From NCBI GenBank assembly GCA_903920415.1, contig CAIXMD010000139.1, forward strand, positions 1 to 12,644: 12,644 nt of DNA. The letters are read 5' to 3'. Position numbers and translations under genes: made by a program. The notes below the pieces were generated by a model. The model saw only the letters and a program-made list of their open reading frames with translations, ran no database searches and was not told the DNA's origin. The stretch is from an uncultured Desulfomonile sp. GTDB lineage: Bacteria > Desulfobacterota > Desulfomonilia > Desulfomonilales > Desulfomonilaceae. Shown one piece after another: positions 8,326 to 12,644 of this stretch (positions within the stretch are counted from its first letter, which is position 1; each line of letters starts with the position of its first letter).

Positions 8326-9377
8326 ATCGCTTCGAACTAAGATTGGTTGCTTGGGAGATGACCCGGGCCTGCAATCTGGCATGCGTGCATTGCCGGGCCG
8401 GCGCATCCCCCAATCCCGACCCGGAAGAATTAAGTCTTGACGAAGGGCGCCGTCTAATAGACGGCATACGCAAGGTTGGCGAACCCATATTGATCATGAC
8501 CGGAGGTGAGCCACTGCTCCGTCCTGATTTCTTCGATCTGGCCGGGTATGCAATTGGAGTGGGTCTGAGGGCGGTGCTGGCGACCAACGGGGTCTTGGTC
8601 AATAATGAAGTTGCCCGGGAAATTGCCTCAGTCGGGATACCGCGCGTGAGCATCAGTCTAGACGGACCCACACCAGAGGACCACAATGCTTTCCGGAAGA
8701 TTCCAGGGGCTTTTGAAGCATCCCTCGCGGGAATCGACAATCTTCGCAGAGTTGGGATTCCAGTCCAGATCAATACGACCCTGACTCGCCGAAATCGAGG
8801 GAAACTGAAAGAAATAATGGAGCTGGCCGAGAGGATAGGGGCGCGGGCGTTTCACGTGTTCCTGCTTGTTCCCACCGGTAGGGCCAGGGACATGTCCGGA
8901 GAGGAGATGGGTCCGGAAGAATACGAAGAGACGCTCCTGGAATTCTACCGTCTGAGTAGAAAGTCCGGGATGGAGACCAAGGCCACCTGCGCCCCCCAGT
9001 ATTATAGAATTTTGAGGCAGCAGGCAAAAGCAGACGGCTTGGAAGTGTCCGAGAAGACATTTGGTCTGAATGCACGTACCAGAGGATGCCTGGCTGGCCT
9101 GTCCTTCGTTTTTGTCTCTCAAAAAGGAGAGTTGCAACCCTGCGGGTACTTCGACGCGCAGGCTGGGAGTATACGGGAAGCAGAGTTTGTCGAGATATGG
9201 GAAAAGGCTCTGCTATTTGAGGACCTGCGAAATTTCGGTCTGCTGGAAGGTAAATGTGGAAAGTGCGATTACCTTCGCTTTTGTGGAGGTTGTAGGGCGA
9301 GAGCATTAGAAACCACTGGCCGGTACATGGCACAGGAGCCCTATTGTGCGCATTTGCCTCCGGCCATGACAAGCTGA
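8322..9377 (+). CDS. ahbD: Radical SAM heme synthase AhbD (alternative heme pathway)
   Basis: A 351-residue radical SAM/SPASM protein of the NirJ/Ahb group. AhbD oxidatively decarboxylates two propionates of Fe-coproporphyrin III to give protoheme, the last step of the siroheme-dependent route. Seen: the SAM cluster motif C17-X3-C21-X2-C24 in TRACNLACVHC, the GGEP motif (61-64), and a SISLDG strand (110-115). The C-terminal auxiliary cluster region has C256, C274, C312, C315, C321, C324 and C342. KATCAPQYYRILRQ and TRGCLAG recall AhbD more than AhbC or PqqE, and the protein begins directly at the barrel, as AhbD does. The GTG start overlaps the hemB stop. In Desulfovibrio vulgaris hemB sits between ahbD and ahbC (from memory). 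Other subgroup assignments remain possible. Confidence 0.85.
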   Translation: MNRFELRLVAWEMTRACNLACVHCRAGASPNPDPEELSLDEGRRLIDGIRKVGEPILIMTGGEPLLRPDFFDLAGYAIGVGLRAVLATNGVLVNNEVAREIASVGIPRVSISLDGPTPEDHNAFRKIPGAFEASLAGIDNLRRVGIPVQINTTLTRRNRGKLKEIMELAERIGARAFHVFLLVPTGRARDMSGEEMGPEEYEETLLEFYRLSRKSGMETKATCAPQYYRILRQQAKADGLEVSEKTFGLNARTRGCLAGLSFVFVSQKGELQPCGYFDAQAGSIREAEFVEIWEKALLFEDLRNFGLLEGKCGKCDYLRFCGGCRARALETTGRYMAQEPYCAHLPPAMTS

Positions 9378-9480
9378 AAATGAGGAGAGGAGCATGATTG
9401 TCACGTGAACAGGAGAGCATCGCTCCACGACAGGCATCTGACGGTCTGAAGGGTGAGGGTCTTTCAATAAGGAGGAAACG
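9378..9480 (+). other. Leader region before the MBL hydrolase gene, with mini-ORF
   Basis: This 103-base gap contains a strong Shine-Dalgarno (GGAGAGGAG, 9384-9392) followed immediately by a four-codon frame ATG ATT GTC ACG TGA (9394-9408). The real ribosome binding site of the next gene, AAGGAGG, is at 9470-9476. I see no clear promoter or terminator, so the hydrolase gene may be read through from hemB-ahbD. Confidence 0.35.
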
Positions 9481-10110
9481 ATGATTATAGAGCAGATACA
9501 GATCGGTGGCTTTGAGATTTTTTGCTACATACTCGGGGATACCCAGACGGGTGAAGGAATCGTTGTAGATCCGGGAGGATCCGCGGACCTTATCCTTGAA
9601 CGTGGAAGAGATAGGGGTGTGAAAACGATAAAACTGATCGTCAATACTCACAGCCATGTGGACCACACAATGGGCAACAGGTCAATGCATGAGGCCACCA
9701 ATGCACCTATTGCGATTCATGTGGATGAGGCGTCAGCGCTTGCAAACCCTAACATGGCCATGTTGGGAATGTTCGGTGCAGAGCCATCTCCACCGGCGAG
9801 CGTGCTGCTTAAGGACGGTGAACGGCTGACCTTTGGCAATGAGTCAGTCGAAGTGATACATACGCCGGGACATTCACCAGGGGGTATCTGCCTCTATTTC
9901 CCAGGATATGTCCTGACCGGCGACACTCTTTTTGTGCAAGGAGTCGGGAGGACCGATCTGCCCGGCGGCTCTTATGAAATTATGCAGTCTTCAATTCGCA
10001 ACAGGCTTTTTACATTGCCGGGAGATACTATTGTGCTGCCTGGTCACAACTATGGGCCTACACCCACGTCCACCATTCAGAGGGAAAAAGACGAAAACCC
10101 CTTTGTCTGA
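9481..10110 (+). CDS. Metallo-beta-lactamase fold hydrolase, glyoxalase II-like
   Basis: A 209-residue single-domain hydrolase of the MBL superfamily, closest in layout to YcbL/glyoxalase II-like thiolesterases. Seen: the metal motif THSHVDH (H57, H59, D61, H62), then H131 in TPGHSPGG, D148 in TGDTLF and H189 in PGHNYGP. These complete the binuclear metal site. GVGRTDLPGGS is also typical of the group. The C-terminal substrate-binding helical domain of true GloB is absent, so S-lactoylglutathione is uncertain as substrate. There is no signal peptide, so it is cytoplasmic. A perfect AAGGAGG Shine-Dalgarno fixes the ATG start. It follows ahbD by 103 bases, but nothing in the sequence links it to heme. 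Confidence 0.9.
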   Translation: MIIEQIQIGGFEIFCYILGDTQTGEGIVVDPGGSADLILERGRDRGVKTIKLIVNTHSHVDHTMGNRSMHEATNAPIAIHVDEASALANPNMAMLGMFGAEPSPPASVLLKDGERLTFGNESVEVIHTPGHSPGGICLYFPGYVLTGDTLFVQGVGRTDLPGGSYEIMQSSIRNRLFTLPGDTIVLPGHNYGPTPTSTIQREKDENPFV

Positions 10111-10155
10111 GAATTTTTGACCCTGAAAGCCGATTCGAGGAAGAGGCCATAAACT

Positions 10156-11775
10156 TTATTTCGCTCCTCCTCTAACGATTGACCACAATGCCTTCATTTC
10201 CCGGCAGCGGCAAAGGTAGGCTGCAACGGAGAAGGCAATAAGTCCTATCGTGATGCAACCCGATAGAACCGAAAGGTTATGGGTGTTTAGGCCTTGACTC
10301 CACTCTCCAAGACTTCGACCGTAAAGGAGTGGGATGCACATTAGTGATGAAGCGACGGAGATCCTAGCCAGAGAATCGACAAAATCTGCTGACGGAAAAC
10401 CACCGATTCGTCTGATCAATAATACAAAAAGGATAAGAACATTGCATGCCGCAGCCAGCGAGGTTGCTAGCGCAAGCCCCCCCTGCTCCATGGGTCCCAT
10501 AAGAATCAGCCCCCCGAACAGGTTTACCAGGAGGGCTACAACAGAAACTTTAACGGGGGTCTTGGTGTCTTTGAGAGAAAAGAAAGCCTGTGTCACGACT
10601 TTGAGTCCGGAAAAAGCCCACAGTCCGACTGTATACCAAAGCAAGGCGTACGCAGTCTGCTGTGTATCATAAACCGTGAATTGGCCTCTCTGAAACAGTA
10701 CAGCCACAATCGGCTCCCTAAGCACAATAAGTGCCAACGTTGCGGGAATTGTGAAAAAAGCTATGAGTCTCAAAGAAAAGGAAATCGACTGTGTGAGGGC
10801 TGTCATATCGCCATTGCTCGCCTGGCGGGACATGGAAGGCAAGACCGCTGTGCCAAGTGCTATCGCGAACATTCCCAAAGGAAGTTCCACAAGCCGATCG
10901 GCGTAGTAAAGCCAGGAAACACTTCCGGGAGGGAGCAGCGAAGCCAGGATCGTACCAATCATAACGTTAATCTGATAGACAGCTCCACCAAACGCGGCAG
11001 GTATGAAGAGCAGGCCGATCCTTTTGAGCGCCGGATGCCCAAAATCAAAATCAGGCCGTATTTTTACGCCAACTTTGGCCATGAAAGGTAGCTGAAGGGC
11101 TAGTTGCAGTATCCCCCCGGCCACAACACCCCAGGCCAAAGCGTAGTAAGGCGGTACATTGAAAAGAGTGCAAGACAGAGCGACACTGGTTATCATAGAA
11201 AGGTTGAGCAGGATTGGAGCAGCGGCCGGCGCTGCAAAATGGCCCATGGAATTCAGTACCCCCGATACCAGAGCAACCAAAGAAATAAAGAAGATGTAAG
11301 GAAACATGATCCTGTTCAAGCTCACTGTTAGGCTGAATTTTGCGGGATCCTGAAAAAAGCCGGGGGCAATTAATCGCACTATCCAGGGGCTCAAGACTAT
11401 ACCAGCGATGGTCACCACTGCGAGCACAATTGCAGCGAAGGTGAGACTGATTCTTGCCAGGCGCTGGGCTTCAACTGGACCATTTTTCTGAAGAGTCTCA
11501 ACATACGTGGGAATGAAAGCAGCCGATAAAGCGCCTTCTGCAAATAAACGTCGCAAAAGATTTGGAATACGAAAGGCTACGAAAAAGGCATCTGCGGCCG
11601 GACCAGCGCCCATGAACTGAGCTATGATTATGTCGCGGACAAAACCCAATACTCTGCTGAGAGTGGTCCAGACTCCCACGATACCCGCCGCACGAGTCAT
11701 TGCTTTCTTTTCACTAACTGGCTGCTTTCCGTCTCCGGACAAATTTGATTGACTTTCTCTCATGATTTTTGTCAT
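10156..11775 (-). CDS. murJ: Lipid II flippase MurJ (MviN family)
   Basis: This 539-residue polytopic inner-membrane protein of the MOP superfamily flips lipid II for peptidoglycan synthesis. Seen: LSRVLGFVRD, GAGPAADAFFVAFRIPN and LLRRLFAEGALSAAFIP near the N-terminus, then many hydrophobic segments consistent with 14 TM helices. Residues matching functionally important E. coli positions are present: R41 (R18), R47 (R24), D62 (D39), R75 (R52) and R294 in YYADRLVELP (R270). Length is slightly above the usual 510-530 because of a polar N-terminal stretch of about 25 residues. ATG at 11773-11775 gives the longest form but has no Shine-Dalgarno. ATG codons at residues 5 and 26 are alternatives, and residue 26 matches the E. 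coli beginning best. The gene is divergent from rpsT. Confidence 0.95.
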   Translation of the reverse strand: MTKIMRESQSNLSGDGKQPVSEKKAMTRAAGIVGVWTTLSRVLGFVRDIIIAQFMGAGPAADAFFVAFRIPNLLRRLFAEGALSAAFIPTYVETLQKNGPVEAQRLARISLTFAAIVLAVVTIAGIVLSPWIVRLIAPGFFQDPAKFSLTVSLNRIMFPYIFFISLVALVSGVLNSMGHFAAPAAAPILLNLSMITSVALSCTLFNVPPYYALAWGVVAGGILQLALQLPFMAKVGVKIRPDFDFGHPALKRIGLLFIPAAFGGAVYQINVMIGTILASLLPPGSVSWLYYADRLVELPLGMFAIALGTAVLPSMSRQASNGDMTALTQSISFSLRLIAFFTIPATLALIVLREPIVAVLFQRGQFTVYDTQQTAYALLWYTVGLWAFSGLKVVTQAFFSLKDTKTPVKVSVVALLVNLFGGLILMGPMEQGGLALATSLAAACNVLILFVLLIRRIGGFPSADFVDSLARISVASSLMCIPLLYGRSLGEWSQGLNTHNLSVLSGCITIGLIAFSVAAYLCRCREMKALWSIVRGGAK

Positions 11776-11907
11776 AAAGAATATTTACTTGAAAGACGCA
11801 ACAGGTTCTCTAGCCTCAGGCGTCACATACGCATTGCGATCTGAAGGCATAGGCTCGGTGAACGAAAAACAGGATCAAGAATAAGATATAGTTCCAAGGA
11901 GTTATTA

Positions 11908-12165
11908 ATGGCAAACCACCCGTCCGCTCTCAAGAGGATGCGTCAGAACGAAAAAAAACGCATCCGCAACATGTCTTACCGGTCCAAAGTCAGGACTGCC
12001 GTCAAAAAATTTCTTCAGGCCACCGACGAGAAAAACGCGGGCTCTCCTCAGCTTCTTAGCATCGCAACATCACTGCTCCATAAAGGCGCCTCAAAAGGGA
12101 TCTTTCACAAGAATACCGCTTCCCGGACTATTGGGAGACTGTCCAAGAGACTTCCCCATGTCTGA
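11908..12165 (+). CDS. rpsT: 30S ribosomal protein S20
   Basis: This 85-residue small-subunit protein binds 16S rRNA (5' domain and helix 44). Seen: the family beginning MANHPSALKRMRQNEKKR, a very basic three-helix composition, and the closing KNTASRTIGRLSKRL motif. Length is typical (83-90). AAGGAG (11896-11901) lies six bases before the ATG. It is transcribed away from murJ and alone on its strand. I could not identify a convincing promoter in the 132-base gap upstream. E. coli S20 represses its own translation, but I see no specific element here to show this. Confidence 0.96.
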   Translation: MANHPSALKRMRQNEKKRIRNMSYRSKVRTAVKKFLQATDEKNAGSPQLLSIATSLLHKGASKGIFHKNTASRTIGRLSKRLPHV

Positions 12166-12177
12166 CCCGTTTTTATG

Positions 12178-12209
12178 ACAGGCTCTCATTGATGGCCTGT
12201 GGATGAGAG
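12178..12209 (+). other. Two mutually exclusive hairpins downstream of rpsT
   Basis: Just after the rpsT stop, ACAGGC (12178-12183) can pair with GCCTGT (12195-12200). CTCTCAT (12183-12189) can pair with ATGAGAG (12203-12209). The two stems interlock and share a base, so they cannot form together without strain. Neither is followed by a T tract, so a standard intrinsic terminator is unlikely. They may protect or regulate the mRNA 3' end. Confidence 0.35.
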
Positions 12210-12309
12210 TCGGATAGGGCATCATACGGACGGAAACTTTCAAATCCTCTGGAGATGCTGCATAAGAGTTTTTTGACACCAGCTTTTTATTCAGCCGAGC
12301 ACGCTCAAG

Positions 12310-12315
12310 TATAAT
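12310..12315 (+). promoter_or_regulatory. Isolated perfect -10 hexamer TATAAT
   Basis: TATAAT occurs in the gap after rpsT without a good -35 at 16-18 bases (the best is TTTATT or TTATTC). No plus-strand gene begins within the window downstream. It could drive a small RNA or be chance. Confidence 0.15.
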
Positions 12316-12435
12316 CCATGGATGCTGATGGATTCGATTTTCAGTACATGCTTGTGGTCCGCTCAGGTCGTTAATAGTTGATTCTCAGAAGCGTCTGTCG
12401 TTGGTGTTTCCGGAGGGCGTACCACATTGGGTTAC

Positions 12436-12644
12436 TCACAGTTCAGGGTCCCCTGACAGTATCCATCCCGCCCAAGAAGGCGGTTTACCGCTGAATGACG
12501 GATCAAGGCCCGCCGGCATCTCGCGCGGGTACTCGGCAAGTGCCTTACCGGGGGGCACTTTCTCCGCAACCTTTCGGAGTAGAGCAAGCAAGAAAGGTTC
12601 GTCAGATCCCCAGTTTGGGTCCGAATAGTTTACCATTCCCATCC
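12436..12644 (-). CDS. Unidentified protein, C-terminal fragment (enters from right edge); possibly CHAT-like
   Basis: This minus-strand frame comes in from the right edge and ends with TGA at 12436-12438, showing about 68 residues. It reads like a real protein: mixed helix (EPFLLALLRKVAEKVPPGKA) followed by a closing SWAGWILSGDPEL. That ending resembles the C-terminus of CHAT (caspase-like) domains, which often finish with an aromatic-A-x-F-[IV]-L-x-G-D pattern. The catalytic His and Cys would lie outside the window, so this is a tentative reading. The ATG at 12640-12642 is probably internal, because no Shine-Dalgarno can be seen and the frame continues. The overlapping plus-strand frame is low in complexity and looks like a shadow. 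Confidence 0.5.
   Translation of the reverse strand, partial: MGMVNYSDPNWGSDEPFLLALLRKVAEKVPPGKALAEYPREMPAGLDPSFSGKPPSWAGWILSGDPEL

Noticed and set aside
8770..9666. Long minus-strand open frame (298 codons) opposite the end of ahbD and the start of the MBL gene
   Set aside because: It spans two genes with intact motifs on the plus strand and the gap between them. Its translation has no recognisable domain and no ribosome binding site.
10681..11091. Plus-strand frame of 136 codons opposite murJ, with several Cys pairs resembling zinc ribbons
   Set aside because: The CxxC-like pairs arise from the complement of hydrophobic MurJ codons. There is no start signal, and murJ is certain on the other strand.
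12401..12628. Plus-strand frame of 75 codons at the right edge
   Set aside because: It is rich in Ser, Gly and Pro with no motif. The minus-strand frame over the same bases reads as a better protein and stays open to the edge.

Overview
The window looks like an ordinary chromosomal housekeeping region of an anaerobic Desulfobacterota (former Deltaproteobacteria) bacterium, perhaps of the Desulfomonile/Syntrophobacter kind. The best taxonomic clue is a hemB gene overlapping a radical SAM heme synthase of the AhbD type. That pair belongs to the siroheme-dependent alternative heme pathway of sulfate reducers and archaea. A TTG-started FtsH, a delta-type MurJ and moderate GC content agree with this. 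I see no tRNA, rRNA, CRISPR array, insertion sequence, prophage or integron, and no stretch over 300 bases without a gene.

Left part (1-2371): the 5' end of an unidentified gene leaves the window on the minus strand. A 163-bp gap with small repeats separates it from a plus-strand radical SAM gene of the YhcC/YtqA (TIGR01212) family. Two minus-strand genes follow: a 69-residue dodecin-like protein that lacks both classical flavin-contacting residues, and a pseudouridine synthase of the RluB type.

Centre (2372-7166): ftsH, folP and acpS lie on the plus strand and probably form one transcription unit. ftsH is preceded by a heat-shock-like promoter candidate and an extended -10 site. folP and acpS overlap by 4 bases. 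They converge on a minus-strand RlmI-type 23S rRNA cytosine methyltransferase across a 140-bp gap with no visible gene.

Right part (7167-12644): the rlmI and hemB starts are divergent and appear to share one nearly symmetric -10 element. hemB and ahbD overlap by 4 bases and cover an early and the last step of heme synthesis. A glyoxalase II-like metallo-beta-lactamase hydrolase follows with a perfect Shine-Dalgarno. murJ (minus) is next, divergent from rpsT (plus). A 270-bp gap after rpsT holds two mutually exclusive hairpins and an isolated TATAAT. The window ends in the C-terminal 68 codons of a minus-strand gene whose last residues resemble the end of a CHAT-type domain.

Most genes serve core functions: membrane protein quality control, folate, acyl carrier protein activation, heme, peptidoglycan precursor flipping, and ribosome structure or modification. 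I found no convincing new multi-gene system. The points most worth checking are the atypical dodecin, the hemB-ahbD pair, the shared divergent promoter, the ftsH promoter and the truncated right-edge gene.
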